Assembly (NCBI GenBank): GCA_008828725.1
Contig: MEHQ01000660.1
Span: 532,804-596,803, forward strand
DNA from: Saccharina japonica
Lineage: Eukaryota; Sar; Phaeophyceae; Laminariales; Laminariaceae
Reading direction: 5' to 3'
DNA length: 64,000 bases
Of this stretch, positions 22,365-34,095 are shown piece by piece. The notes under the pieces were generated by a model. It was not told where the DNA came from. It saw only the letters and a program-made list of their open reading frames with translations, and searched no databases. Position 1 is the stretch's first letter, and the number at the start of each line of letters is the position of its first letter. A program made the position numbers and the translations under genes.

Positions 22365-23420
22365 ACCTTGTGAGTGCTACTATGCACACTGCTGAGGAAT
22401 TGCTATTTTCAAATGGTATTATTTACATAATTTGTTTTGTTGAAATTAGTGTATCTTTTCTGGAGTGTTAATAACACCTGGTGCTAAATAAAATGTATAC
22501 GAAGTATATATATATATACCCGGTAGTAATTTTAAGGGGGGAGGGGGCGGCGATCAAACCCACGTAAGTCTTGGGAATCTAAGCTTGTTTGGGATCGTTG
22601 GAAAGATAACGATTCGGGCCGTACACCTCACATTTGGTCACAGTTTGGTACTTGGGATAACCTCTTTTGTTCCTGATATTCGAGCGTCCCAAGAAGGGTA
22701 CGCCAACCCCTCGCGCGCGGCCACATCTACCTTCTTTGCAACCGTACATTTTCGGCTTCAAGTCGAATCGTTTCAGAGCTGGAGTTCTCGCTGTACGTTG
22801 AACCTATCCGGGGGTTTATTTGCCCCCTGTGTTTGTGTAAATGCAAATGCCGTGTTGTAGTTTTCTTTGGACAAAAAGGGGAAAGTATTGGCTACACACA
22901 AAAAAAAAAAACGTTACGCATAACAAGTAAATCCGCCGGGCCTACGAGTATGCATTATGGCCCAGCGAGATTTTGTACTGGTAGTAGATTGAAATTTGCT
23001 ATGTTGTGAATAAACAACAGATGTGAAACCTATAGCCTATGGGGTAAGTCGTGTTGCCCTTTTTATTTGTTTCAAAAGGCAGTTTCTGGGTGAGATACAT
23101 CTCCTGTACCATAACCACGTGATTGTCACCTTTGGTGTTTGTATTGAGGTTTAGCTTCTTCGTCATGCTGTCGGTGTTCCTCCTTAGTCTGCCCGCGCGC
23201 ATGAAGGGAGGAGTAGTTAGTTTTACCGGTATATCGTTGCCTAAACGTAATATTCGCCTTTTTCGCCTCCCTCTCTTTCTCTCCCTTCCTCCCTACCTCG
23301 CTCGCTGCCTCCCCCCCTCCCACCCTTTTCTCCCAACCCCCCCCTCCCCCCTCCACCCCCTTTTCCACCCCACCCCTCCTTCACATGTAACCATAGTCAT
23401 TCTACCTACGGCCGCCATTG
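22365..23420. other. Intergenic, with C/T-rich tract before the ankyrin gene
   Basis: No gene supported. A short minus frame (22579-22761) looks mildly protein-like but is unsupported. A strongly pyrimidine-rich tract (23262-23395, many CCT/CCC runs) lies 25 bp upstream of the ankyrin start and may be part of its promoter or 5' leader. Confidence 0.4.
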
Positions 23421-24906
23421 ATGAAGGACGACATACCACTGTATATCGCCGTTAGAGATGGAAATATCTGTGCAGTCGAGGCCGCACTTGAAAACGGAGC
23501 GAACATCAATGGGCACCTAGACCAACCCTTCGCCCCCATCGCGGTTGCCACTCTTTCCAAGCACGAGGACATCGTAAAATGTTTGCTGGAGCAAGGGGCA
23601 GATCCCGACAAGCGAGTTACTCTCGAGGTGCTACTCTCAAGTGGGGCCACTGCTGCAACACTAGTCGGTGCAAGGGCCCTGCACATAGCGATCGCCACCG
23701 AAAACATTAAAATCATTCGCTTGCTGCTGAAGGGATCCGGCGCTGATCCCAACGCTACCGACGGTGATGGATGCACTCCACTCATTGTGGCTTGCGCGTG
23801 CCGGGGCGACAATGTAGAAGTGGTGCTGTTGCTTCTCGAGGCGGGCGCTGACCCAGCCTTGGCGAATAAAAGAGGATCCACTCCTTTGCACATGGCAGCC
23901 AATCACCGTATCACGCCATCGGTTGACATCCTCTTCCGTAGTGCACCCGACACGCTTAACTACTGCACTTCCGATGGCCTGACCCCGCTATATATGGCGT
24001 GCAGCGAAGGCCACGAGAGCGTGGTATCTAAGCTGTTGGAGCTGGGGGCGATGCAGCTTGTATTGACGGTAGATATAAAAGTTTGCCCGCTCGCGGTAGC
24101 CGTTCAGAAAGGCTTCATGGGTGTGGTGCGGGTACTGATCAACGAAGGAGGGATACGGGCGGTCGGAGGCGGGATGGCCTTGCGCAACGCCTTGACCGGC
24201 GCTGTTTGTCTCCGCCGGGCGGGAATCCTCCGGCTTCTGCTCACGGTGGAGGGAGAGGAGAGGAGGTCCAAGTTGTCCAATAGCGCTCTCGGGGGTTCTT
24301 ATCTGCTTCATCATGGCACGTATGCCTGCCATTCAAAGGTGGTTAGCGTCCTCCTCGAAGCAGGGGCAGACGAGACGGCACGTGACTCAGTGGGGAAAGT
24401 ACCTTGCGACTCGATCGGCTTAATCCATGAGCGGGAGGTTGACATTGATCGGGGGGAGGAAATCGCTATTCGCAGGATGCTTCAGCGTGGCCCAGCGTAC
24501 AGAGCTCGATCGTGGGCGTGGCCCGCTGATATAGAAACGGACGGCTCTGATACTGGCGCTTGTGAAAGTGCCTTTGGTGCTGTTGGGGCTGCAAATGCTG
24601 CTCGTGGTGTTGTGATACCAACCCCCCAATCAGACAAACACCCCCCTGGTGCTGGTGTCCGGATAATCAGGCCGAACAGAAACAGCAGCAGCACGTTCTT
24701 CTCCGGGCGTATCGGCAGGTGAGCGCCATCCAACAATATTTACGTATCATGCGATGTAGGCAGAGAATGCCGTTCTAGTTGTGCTTCTTGTTTTCGCCAG
24801 GTTACGCTGTTCAAGAGGGCTGTATATCACACTTTGGAAATGTACAGACCCCGCGGAATTCGCCAGGAAAGCTCGAAACCTTCACTTGGTGGCTTATGTG
24901 GTTTAA
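23421..24906 (+). CDS. Ankyrin-repeat protein
   Basis: The start is the first in-frame ATG (23421, MKDDIPLYIAVRDGN). About eight ankyrin repeats follow over residues 1-330, with typical cores such as TPLIVACACRGDNVEVVLLL, EAGADPALANKRGSTPLHMA and DGLTPLYMACSEGHESVVSK; the later repeats are more degenerate. After the last repeat comes RRMLQRGPAYRARSWAWP, a tail motif I associate with brown-algal ankyrin proteins, then a Ser/Gly/Asn-rich end. Unspliced, the frame stops at 24722. However a strong donor (GGCAG/GTGAGC, intron from 24719) and a strong acceptor (ttcttgttttcgccag, 24800) define an 82-bp intron whose removal keeps the frame open to a stop at 24904-24906 (new end RLRCSRGLYITLWKCTD ... 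LVAYVV). Ankyrin domains bind proteins; the partner is unknown. Confidence 0.8.
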
Positions 24907-25855
24907 GCGTGTTTGGATGAACACGGAGCGGAAACGATATGCACATATTGAACTTTGCAAGATCGTATATGTTATCCATAAACCAACTTAACCAGAACCA
25001 CAAATAGGTTTTTTCGAGGTTGAAATTGCATTTTTCTAGCTATAAAAGGGTGGCCGTTTGGAATTCCGACGACATGTGGGTCCGACGGAAACGTTGTCTC
25101 GTCGTCGACCATATGCCGCAAAAACGTGTTTCCGTCTGCCTGGACGGTGCACGTTTCAGAAACCGTTTACAACCTGGTTCTTGTCGAATGACCGGAAGTT
25201 TGTCAGACACGAATGTCGGTTGGAAACACTACTCGAACGCCACAAAGTGGTACCCTTGAAATCACCGTGATCATTGAAAGAGGGTGACTTAAAAGGTGTT
25301 GCAGTTGAGGCCGTAGGGCTGGCGCTGGAGGCAACAACGTGTCCTGGCCGACTACAGGCCTTGGAACAAGGCGAAAAACAGTCCGGCATCTCCACGTGTA
25401 AAAACGATTTTTGTTTTCACATGTTATTTCTGGACGAGCCGGTTTCGGGTACTTCAAGGCACCTGCTTTAAATAAATCGAGCAAGGGTGTGGATATCTTA
25501 CAGCATAGGGCCAATACCAAGTCATTTTTGACGCCAACAGCCGACCCCACACTAAAACTATAAAATCGCCAGACAATTCACAAAACGCTCACGTTTTCCG
25601 CTCTAAAGCACAAATATCCAAGCCATTTTATGTGCGTGGGGAGGTGCTGAATTTTTGCACACGTGTCAGCCCCGTGTCAACGTCTTCCGTCCGGAATTCA
25701 ATGTTTGTTAAGGCCCCCAAGTCCAAATCCAATAACATGAAAATGTATATACCAATCAAACAAAAGCACACACGGTCCGTTATCGGGTCGACAGGGGTCC
25801 ATAGAACACGTGTGCAACTTTCAGACCCTATCTCGCATGAACGGTGTATACTTCC
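24907..25855. other. No gene firmly supported
   Basis: Several short frames exist on both strands (for example 25203-25550 minus, 25274-25471 plus). They overlap each other and lack domains. I treat this as intergenic. Confidence 0.35.
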
Positions 25856-26307
25856 GACTGTGACTACGTTTATTGCATTCAGCTTGAGCAAGCCTGGTGT
25901 ATATATATTTTATACCACAGCTCTTGGAAGTTTCCAAGTCAGTCACGTTTAGGAAAAAAAGAACAATATACGAAGTATATTGTCGATATTGACAGATATA
26001 CAGGTATTGCGTATTGCCCGACACCCGGTTCACGGACGTCGTGAGTATGCTTGTTGTGTTCGTGAGCAATGACTTACCGAGGTATTTTAGAAAGGGCGTA
26101 ACGATGCCTTTCCCCAGTCGGCAGGTCATCCCACATGCTGTCCGTCAACCAGCATCTTAAATGAATTCCTAACGTATCGAGTGTTTCAGGATCTCGTCCA
26201 AAATCGAAAAGGCGAATGCTTGGCCAGAGATTGAGTCGCGCTCTGGTAGCCACCCGTAATTTACTCGTTGTGTGTCGGCGCTGCTTCACCTTCTTGGCTC
26301 TGGCCAT
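25821..26307 (-). CDS. Possible small two-exon gene, unrecognised
   Basis: An ATG at 26307 opens a basic N-terminus (MARAKKVKQRRHTTSKLRVA) followed by RARLNLWPSIRLFDFGRD and DDLPTGERHRYALSKIPR. The frame meets an excellent donor (CCTCG/GTAAGTC; exon 26307-26078). An acceptor tatatacaccag at about 25894 lets the frame continue through LAQAECNKRSHSRKYTPFMR to a stop at 25821. The total is about 99 residues with no known domain. Basic N-terminus could mean nucleic-acid binding or nuclear targeting; this is speculation. Support is splice consensus plus frame continuity only. Confidence 0.27.
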
Positions 26308-26779
26308 TACGAAGCAAAACTAGAGTTGTTGGCGGAAATATTAAATGAGCACCTTGTTCTTCCGGGATGACATGGTGCTAAATGGTAACGGATACAGATC
26401 GTGGCGACAGCACGGTTTGATGGAGTTCGGGTATGGTTGTATGGTTTAATGCGGTGCTGTGCATTGAGGTAACATTGGTGCGGTGCGATGCATTTCGGGG
26501 TTCGGCGTTGCGTTAGTGTTAATTTGGTGCCGTGGGAACACTCTTTCTCTAAATTCTTCAATGCGGTTAGGTTTGGTCTAACCAACCTGTACGAAACGAC
26601 GCACCGTGAAACCTTTGAACTGTTTGGCCAACCCGATCCAGCCAAAACGCTAACGCCGACCCTGTGATCCCGCCCTCGATCGTTGTCGAGGATCGTCGGG
26701 GCCGAACTCTGCTACTTTAAGTGGGGGGGGGGGGGAGTAATGCCCAGGCGTGGTTCTCTTGATCTGTCCTCTACTGATT
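26308..26779. other. No gene seen
   Basis: Contains a poly-G run (26725-26735) just before the SINE copy. Nothing else was recognised. Confidence 0.4.
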
Positions 26780-27095
26780 TTTGTATTTTTCCCATCCCAT
26801 TTATTATCTTCGCACTTCTGTCTTTCTACCTTCCCAGTCGTAATACAGATCCGGGGTTACAAAGTAGGCTCCTCTCTCTCCTCCCCCACAACGGTCCTTG
26901 CCTTGATTTTTATCGCGCAAAGGGTTCAGCCTTACCAACGCTCGTCGATCTTCATCGGATTTTGCTAACTCACGCTCTCGCGCTTTCCGCTAGTCAGTAT
27001 TTGTATTGTCGAGAAAAAATCCCTACTAGCATGGCTCGCACTCACGATCTTGACTCTAAGAGGCTTCGTGGTTACCTGCCACCACACCGCGGCGA
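26780..27095 (-). mobile_element. tRNA-derived SINE, copy 3
   Basis: Tail side ccatcccatttattatcttc at 26791, body (gatccggggttacaaagtag), head at 27018-27095 on the minus strand (tgtggtggcaggtaacc A-box region, gtgagtgcgagccat B-box region). The left edge of the 5.6-kb duplication (26932) falls inside this SINE body. Confidence 0.7.
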
Positions 27096-28020
27096 TCGAC
27101 ACGCCTGGCTCTGGTCGATGCCACGACGTCACGACCGTATGGGTCAGTAAGAAATCTTCACATGTGGCTTATATCCACGTAGGAAGCTTTTGTGTGCCAG
27201 ACAACGGTGTTCGAACATATGATAAAACTCCCCCGTTCAACGTAATATATTATCGCGTCCACCAAGCCAAACAATATCCGCGTTTCAACAAGCATGTCAG
27301 GTTGTATACCGCTCGTAAAGGCGTGTGATACGCCCGCGCAGTTGATGTGGGCCGCGAACCGTACCGGGGATGGGAGAAGTAAATACCTGAGGCTTTGAGA
27401 CCCAGGATGCGGTGTAACAAAAAACGAAAGGAGGGAAAGGGGGATAGCTGTGGACATTAACTCGATGCAGACAATTGCACCACGAGCGACAAAAACGTGC
27501 ATAACATGGTATCGTAGTCTACGGTTTATTGATAGAAGTGGATACGTATCTACTCCAGGGCGAACAATAGTACTGCGTTCCATATCCTCGTTCTCGTAAC
27601 CGCCTTGTGCGCCCTGCACTTGTTTCAGTCCATTGGAGTCTCGTTGTTAAAAACATCCACATAGTACAAATCACACGTAGGAGAACAGCGATGTCACCAG
27701 CGACAGCCGCTGTGTCCCTCCCTTGCCCTCGTCTCCCATGTCAGGTATTGCGCGAAGGACTAGCCTCTCACGCAGTACGGCGGACCAAGCAATATATCAT
27801 CGACATCGGGGATGCTGCGGCTCCTGGTTAGGCTCTGCATGGGGGGCTCGAGGTTGCCCTTGTGGCGCAAAGAGCAAAACGCGATCAACAAGTGACGATT
27901 TTCGCGTAATATCTCGCACGTTATTCCCGTCGGGAAGCTTTGCTGAATGCCGGTGAACGGCCGCTTTGGCTGGTGCTGGCGGGAGATAGAGCGCCGGAAT
28001 CGACGCCGAAAACGTATTTG

Positions 28021-28494
28021 GACGCGTGCTACGATAGAGGTAGCACGTTTCGGCTGAAAGGGTTTCTGTATGATCGAGTTCCTTACGTTGGACTTTCATC
28101 ATTGTGTTGCAATTAGGCTCAGAGTATACTTAGATCGTGGGTTCATGAGATAGCCCTCATACTTTCCTCCGAAACCAGTGTTTTTACTATTGCAGGTATG
28201 GAGCTCATAAAAAACAAGGGACAGAGCAATCCCACGGGTAGGGGTTCCACTTATAGGCAGAATATGTCCTGACCGGTTGTGCTCCTCACGTGAGTAGCCA
28301 CGGGACACTATTTTGTTTTTACTGATGTATTGTTTTTAGGACTACCGCATTGGGAGGTTCGGTCGGGTAGCTTGAACGAATGTTTCGGAAGTCATGTTTC
28401 GGGTGAGATTTTTAGCTCCTCATGTGAGGAGCTCAGATATTTCTGCTGCGCCCCTACCGTGGGATGAGTCGACACCTCTATCGTAGCATGCGCT
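28021..28494 (-). mobile_element. M1 MITE, copy e (long form)
   Basis: GACGCGTGCTACGATAGAGG to CTCTATCGTAGCATGCGC; 474 bp, almost twice the length of copies a-d, with extra interior including agctcctcatgtgaggagct. It may be the parent form or contain another insertion. Its duplicate is at 43510-43984. Confidence 0.78.
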
Positions 28495-28560
28495 TCTGAT
28501 CATTGCTACGTTTTGAACGATAAAATCCTGCAGGGGGCGCTCGTTGCTTTGTTGAATGCG

Positions 28561-29135
28561 GAGTCACTCGCAGGGTTGGTGCCTTTGGTCTGAGCACTAC
28601 CCGTCGATTTCGATGTCCGAGTGAATCAAAAAGTGTATTATGTACTGGTTCTGGCTAGACCTATTGTGTTGAGTGCAACATAAACGACTCTCTCGGATTT
28701 GAATAGACTTGCTCTGAGAGAAGCGTAGACTCCACGATGTGGGCGGATAGAAGTCGCGGCATTGTGACAGTCCAGTGCAACGTGCAACGCTCACCGCCGG
28801 CTAATAGACCCTTGGGGGTTTAGAGTCAAAACTCACGCAAAACCAAATACGGAGTCACTCGCAGGGTTGGTGCCTTTGGTCTGAGCACTACCCGTCGATT
28901 TCGATGTCCGAGTCAATCAAAAAGTGTATTTTGTGCTGGTTCTGGCTAGACCTATTGTGTTGCGTGCAACATAGACGACTCTCTCGGAGTTGAATAGACT
29001 TGCTCTGAGAGAGGCGTAGACTCCACCTTGTGGGCGGATAGCAGTCGCGGCATTGTGACAGTCCAGTTCAACGTACAACGCTCAACGCCGGCTAATAATC
29101 CCTTAGGGGGTTTAGAGACCAAACTCACGCCAAAC
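28561..29135. repeat. 291-bp tandem duplication, two units
   Basis: gagtcactcgcagggttggt starts at 28561 and again at 28852. Both units run through ctctctcgga, tgggcggata and tttagag. Present identically arranged in the second duplication copy (44051, 44342), so it predates the 5.6-kb duplication. No domain in any frame. Confidence 0.85.
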
Positions 29136-29171
29136 CAAAGCAAGGATTACAGCATCACCCTCACTACGCAG

Positions 29172-29420
29172 GCCACGAAAAAGGTAGCACGTTTTGTCTG
29201 AAATAGTTAATGGATGAGCGCGCTCGTTAGCTTAAACTTGTTGGGCTTCCACTTTCCGTAGCATGGTATTCCAATGAATACTTAGGGCATGGTGCAGATC
29301 ATCGGGCAACACGTTTAGTTGTCCTCCAAACATTATTTCTTGGGTGAGGTATAGGTATTGAGCTTCTCATGTGACCACTCTCACAAACAAAACATGGCGC
29401 ACCTCTACTGTAGATTGCGT
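29172..29420 (-). mobile_element. M1 MITE, copy f (worn)
   Basis: aaggtagcacgttttgtctg at one side and catggcgcacctctactgta at the other. The outer ends have decayed. Confidence 0.6.
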
Positions 29421-29604
29421 ATCACGAAACACCCCAAGCTGCTTCATGTACACCATGTTTCCGGAATACAACGGGACGAGTGGTACCACACGTGTGCAGC
29501 ACGATGGTCCTTGCTCTCCTGTACATAGTGATACCGCTGCACGCTGTTCTTATACGGATGTCAAACCTTTCCATCCGGTAGTTTTGATCACGGCACTACT
29601 ATCT

Positions 29605-29632
29605 CAATATATATATATATATATATATATCT
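29605..29632. repeat. (TA)n microsatellite
   Basis: About 14 TA units. The counterpart in duplication copy 2 lies at 45093-45118. Confidence 0.85.
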
Positions 29633-31295
29633 CAACAGTGTTGAACGTGTTAAACTAGTCGATGCCATCCTGAATAGATGAAACAACGTCAACTCGTAAC
29701 GAATGTACGTACCTGTCTCCAGTCTTGTAGATAACTTAGGGGTGCCGGATGTGTCGTTTCGTGCTGAGGTTTATCGAATCATCCACGTTGTTGTACGTAT
29801 AGTGTTTCTTCTTCACGTTTCCCCGGCTTAGTCTGGAGGTTTGGCGATGCCAAAGCCGAAAAGCGAAGCCTCGCTGTCTGCACCCCCAGGCGGCGCGGCA
29901 CGAGCTTCGCCCTGTGGCGGTGCAATGCGTAAACAACCGGGACTCTCTATGTAAAAAGTAATGCGGCCATCCGCAATAGTCCCTCTGTGAAGTCCACTTC
30001 GAAGAGAAACAGCCCCGAAACAAGGTGGAGAACAGCGATTACATTTTTGCATTAAGATGTGTGCCGGGAATGCGCCATGAGAAGCCATACCACCCGCGCG
30101 CAGTACGACCCTACGTAGTGGTAACACTCTCTGAATATATCCCCAGTGGCTTGATAATATCGCACTAACCGTTCAAAAAAACAGCAAACGAGGCACTCAA
30201 AAATGTCCAGTCGCTCCTAGCCGCGGTGTCGCCACACGTTCGTACATGGGTAAGACGGGAACGGGCAATGCGGGGGCGACGTACGTTTATGTTTGCTTTC
30301 GTTTGTTTTGACGGGCGTACGGCAAAGAGATCCATAGGGCTATAAAGGCGTTTTTGTTTATCGTGCCACTGTCACGTTATTGTCACGGGAGGACCTTGCG
30401 ATGCCACTTCCGAAGATGGGTCCGAATTCCGCATTGGTCACACGGGCTATTCATCATGCTGACATGTTAGTTCCGCACGTCACTCCGTTTGTTTTCCCCT
30501 CCCGGTGTCGAACAGCTTAATTCGGGGCGGAGGAATACTATCTGAAGTTCACGCTAAAACATGACCAGGTCGTTGGCGTGGGTTAGCCCCCTTTGGTTGG
30601 ATGACAGTCAGCTCGAAAATGCGTTCTGCGCTTAGTTTGACATGTTTTATGATGTGGTTGTCCACGATGGAACCAGGGGGGTGGGTCCTATCGAGATGGC
30701 GGGGCAGATGCCGAAACATGCCCGAGTCGTGCTGTCGGTTCAAGTACCAGGCGCAGATGTTGAATGCAATAACCTCTTGTGTCGGCCGGTGGTTTAGTTT
30801 CATTCTATATTTGGGGCCATTTTCCCTTACCTCGGTGTACCTTGGCGTGTCTGGACCTCGTTTCGCCGACTGGCCCACCCGTGTAAACCGATACCAGGCG
30901 TTTGTGTTTTCGAATTAGTCTGAATTTCTGCCCAGAGTGGTAAGTTTTTGAAATTTATTACGCACTCCGTTGGATTTTGCTTCTCTCCACCCCTGTCGGA
31001 GCAAACAACTTCGAAGCATACCTGAATGCATTAGACAGCAACTACGATTCGTCTAAATTAACGTACACTTATCCTTTCACTTGTTCGGGAACGGAAGATC
31101 GTGGTGGACCCAAACAGCCTATGTGAGTTATGTACGCTCCGTGGCACAATACCCGGGGCAGGGGTATATCTTTGTCACAATACCTGAGGCGCCGGTACCT
31201 TTTCGGGTTTAGACCATACCTCACCCTTACGGCGCCACTTGAAGGCCCTTTTTTTGTCTGGCATGTTTCGTCGACCAATGATAAAGATGTGTAAC

Positions 31296-31459
31296 AGGTG
31301 CGTACGACGAAACATGTTTCATTTTTTACTTTCAGGCCATGGGATTAGTCATCGGGTAGACATTTATTTAATCTCCATAATCGTTTTTGGGTGGGTATAG
31401 ACCTTCTCAAGTGACCACTCTCAGAAAGTGCATGGTGCACGTTTACCGTAGCATGCGTC
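31296..31459 (-). mobile_element. M1 MITE, copy g (fragment)
   Basis: The right half only is recognisable (gggtatagaccttctcaagt, catggtgcac, taccgtagcatgcgtc). In duplication copy 2 the terminal bases are deleted (46780-46932). Confidence 0.55.
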
Positions 31460-32006
31460 CTGGGCGGAAATTCTGTGGGTTATGTAGGCCCGAGCTACAA
31501 CACCCGGAACTGCTGTGAGTTCTGTACCCCTCTCACACCCGTACCAGGAACTTTTGTAATTTATGTACGATATCCATACCCGTACTCTGTACGCCCCGTG
31601 CTACTATACCCAGGGTAATGGTATATTGGTTGTGCGTGCAATAGATACAAGATGCGACGTCCGTTGGGTAGAATGTGGAGTTCTATAGATAATGGGATGA
31701 TTGGTAGCGGGATGTTGGATACCGGGATTCGCATGAGGTCGATGCCATGCCCCGGTGTTTCATTCCCCGTATTTGTATGTGAGTGCATATGTTTCTATAT
31801 GATACCTGGTACGTGGTACTAACATATGACACGTGGTTCTTCTATCCTCCACTCTGCTTGAGCTGTGCTCGCTGGGTGCTTTATGTCTACATCAAAGAGC
31901 GCTCTAGCACCTTCACCCTGTCCGCCTGTGTACGGCAGCGTCATGGGTCCGAGATTTATTCAACCCTCTATAGCGACTCGTCGATAATCCCGGGACTTTT
32001 GGGGCA

Positions 32007-32414
32007 TCAGGTGGTACTGGGGTCGCGCTGCTGCTGCTGGGGCGGCATCTCCTCTCTCTTCTCTCCTCTCTCCTCGTTCTTCTTCTCGTATCTAACCGAA
32101 TCTACAGCAACTTCCATCCCGACCTCAGCTTGAAGCTCATGCTCCATGCGGACAACCTGAAGTCTCTCCGACATCGCAAGTACTCGCCATGACCAAAATC
32201 GATTCAAGGCGGGATCCACTGCATACGACGCTTGCAGAGCTGCCTCTGCAAGTCCGATCGCCTTCTCGGGCTCCAGTGCCGAGATCTCAATCTTAAGTAG
32301 CTTTATCCTTTCAATACTAGCGTCTTCGTGACCTGGATGGTCTCGCGAAACCTGTTCCCCTCTGGGATTCCCCTCTGGGATGTCAGCGTTCTTCAATAGG
32401 ATCACCGGTTGCAC
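32007..32414 (-). CDS. Open frame of 135 codons, unrecognised, low confidence
   Basis: The frame reads natural-looking helical sequence (LEPEKAIGLAEAALQASYAV, DPALNRFWSWRVLAMSERLQ, VVRMEHELQAEVGMEVAVD) and ends in an E/K- and Q-rich tail from a CTG repeat. It opens with GTG, not ATG, so if real it would be an exon. The paralogue at 47474-47881 differs at four or more amino acids with about as many silent changes, which does not show strong constraint. Confidence 0.25.
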   Translation of the reverse strand: MQPVILLKNADIPEGNPRGEQVSRDHPGHEDASIERIKLLKIEISALEPEKAIGLAEAALQASYAVDPALNRFWSWRVLAMSERLQVVRMEHELQAEVGMEVAVDSVRYEKKNEERGEKREEMPPQQQQRDPSTT

Positions 32415-32436
32415 TAGTGTCGTGATTGATCTCTAA

Positions 32437-32716
32437 AGGTGTACACGTATTTGTCGCAGGAAGGCGTCGTGGTGGCTCAAGACAGCAGTGACACAGGAGC
32501 TCTCTTATGCATTATTCCCATAGCTGTCGAGCTGACTCGGCCCAAACCTCGAGCTGACTCGGCCCAAGCATCGAGCTGACTCGGCCCAAGCATCGAGTGA
32601 CATCGAGCGGCTCATAAAATATCCCGATGTCCCATATCCCACTACAGTAATTCCTAACAAGCATATGGAACTCCTACTATACGATGGATCTTATGCTTTG
32701 TGTTACTGAGTACAAT
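32437..32716 (-). repeat. Dispersed repeat F5, copy 1, with 22-bp subrepeats
   Basis: Read on the minus strand it matches 53528-53823 from gttgattgtactcagtaaca to cctttagagatcaatca. It includes three tandem 22-bp units (ctgactcggcccaagcatcg ag). The right edge of the 5.6-kb duplication (32573) falls within it. Confidence 0.75.
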
Positions 32717-33207
32717 CAACACTTTATCACTTCGCTTTAGAATGTCTCCAGCACATAATAATCCACCACAGTCCACGAAGCCTAGTCACACTCCTTACGG
32801 CGTCTGCGGAGGCGCCAGGGACACCAGACGTGCAGTCACGGACAGCGAAAAACACCCCACATGATGTTTTGGCGCACTCGAAGTTGCAAGTCAGCAGTAT
32901 ATTAACCTCGCTAAGTCGCAGAACGTTCTTGTTTTCGCGCCTGGCCGTACAGTAGTGTATGCCATGACTTCGACTGTAACAACTATGAAAAATCCAGCTT
33001 TCGCTCATCATTCGCTGGGAGTCTGGCAGGTGTTTTTAACTGCCGCGTCAAGTTGACGTACGACACGGATAGAGTGCGGATAGGCAAATTTCAATCCCAT
33101 AAAGCGTAGTACGGTGTTAGACTCGAACGAGTTACCAATTAGGGCCTAACACACGTGGATTACTGCTGCAGCAGGTTCTATAAAGGGCCCCGTCGATCAA
33201 AAGAAAA

Positions 33208-33350
33208 ATGAGTACTTGAGTTTTCGAAATAACATTTATTCGCGCTTTTTGACAGCAGCGATACTATTTCCGGTACAATAACACCGTATCATTACTCGTT
33301 ACCGAACACAGTATAGCTCCAGTTCGAATGCTCAGACCTGTCTCCATTAA
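33208..33350 (+). repeat. Dispersed repeat R4, copy 3 (partial)
   Basis: acagcagcgatactatttcc, gaacacagtatagctccagt and tcgaatgctcag match the other R4 copies. Confidence 0.55.
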
Positions 33351-34095
33351 TCCACCTCGTTGATGCGGGCCCTCTCCTTCGCGAGCACGGTAGTCCTTCC
33401 GGTCCGCACGGCCCAAACACCTTCATAGTGCGTTGCACAAGAACGAGGCGCTCGCAGTACAGCTTGTCCACGATCCCCATCAGCTGCACCCTCTTCCACC
33501 TCTCCTTACAGAAAAACGCTCCCCGGGGTTCGAGATAATTATCACCTGGTTCGGCTTGCCAAGCACTCTCGAATTCCGCGTCATGCATTTTGATGCGGAA
33601 AGGCCCGCTCTCCGAGGGCTGAGCTACTTCAGTTGCACCGTCCGCAAGAAGAGCAGCCGTTAGAGGATTACTGTGCTTGCCAGCGCACGAGAGCGCAACT
33701 GCCGCCGCCGCTGCTGCCGCCGTCGCCGCCACTACCGCCGCCACTGCCGCTATCGACACCACCAAGCTGCCGCCGCCGTTACTACGGCCGCCGCTGCCGC
33801 CGTTCACGTCATCGCCGCCGTCGCCGCCGTCATGGCCGCCACCGCCGTTGCCGCCGTCGCCGCAAAACCCCAGTACCGTCAGGTCTATGCCTGAGACTGT
33901 GGGTCTAGTTTGCGCAAGAGAAGAGCGGAGCAAGAGAGAAGCAGCTAGTTGGCCGGCACGAGGAGCCGGAGGAGGGGAGGATACTTGGAAGCCGGGGGAA
34001 AACTTTCCACCGAGGAAGGAGGAGAAGGAGAGAGCGAAGGTGGGGGCTGGTGAAAGAGTCTGCATCGTCGGTTGGGAGGCAGAGCACGGGCGCAA
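33292..34095 (-). CDS. Hypothetical frame of 267 codons across a GCC-repeat tract
   Basis: The open frame starts with an ATG-like position at 34095 (MRPCSASQPTMQTLSPAPTF), runs through a Gly/Ala-rich stretch coded by GCC/GGC repeats (33690-33870), then a more protein-like part (FRIKMHDAEFESAWQAEPGD, LEPRGAFFCKERWKRVQLMG). The last residues lie in an R4 repeat, so the 3' end is not native. The opposite strand is also open (33677-34204), as expected of a GCC tract. It may contain an exon; no domain recognised. Confidence 0.25.
   Translation of the reverse strand: MRPCSASQPTMQTLSPAPTFALSFSSFLGGKFSPGFQVSSPPPAPRAGQLAASLLLRSSLAQTRPTVSGIDLTVLGFCGDGGNGGGGHDGGDGGDDVNGGSGGRSNGGGSLVVSIAAVAAVVAATAAAAAAAVALSCAGKHSNPLTAALLADGATEVAQPSESGPFRIKMHDAEFESAWQAEPGDNYLEPRGAFFCKERWKRVQLMGIVDKLYCERLVLVQRTMKVFGPCGPEGLPCSRRRGPASTRWINGDRSEHSNWSYTVFGNE

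Larger units (their letters stand above)
26932..32573 (+). repeat. Segmental duplication, copy 1 (5.6 kb)
   Basis: Matches 42420-48040 end to end in the same orientation with scattered substitutions and few indels (roughly 2-3% difference by eye). It carries part of a SINE, three M1 copies, a 291-bp tandem pair, a TA microsatellite and part of repeat F5. Both edges fall inside repeats (SINE body on the left, F5 on the right). Frames conserved between the copies (for example 27158-27619 minus) differ at many amino-acid positions, so they are not obviously genes. Confidence 0.93.

Noticed and set aside
27158-27619. 153-codon frame kept in both duplication copies
   Set aside because: The two copies differ at many residues with little sign of silent excess, and 2-3% divergence alone would keep many frames open.
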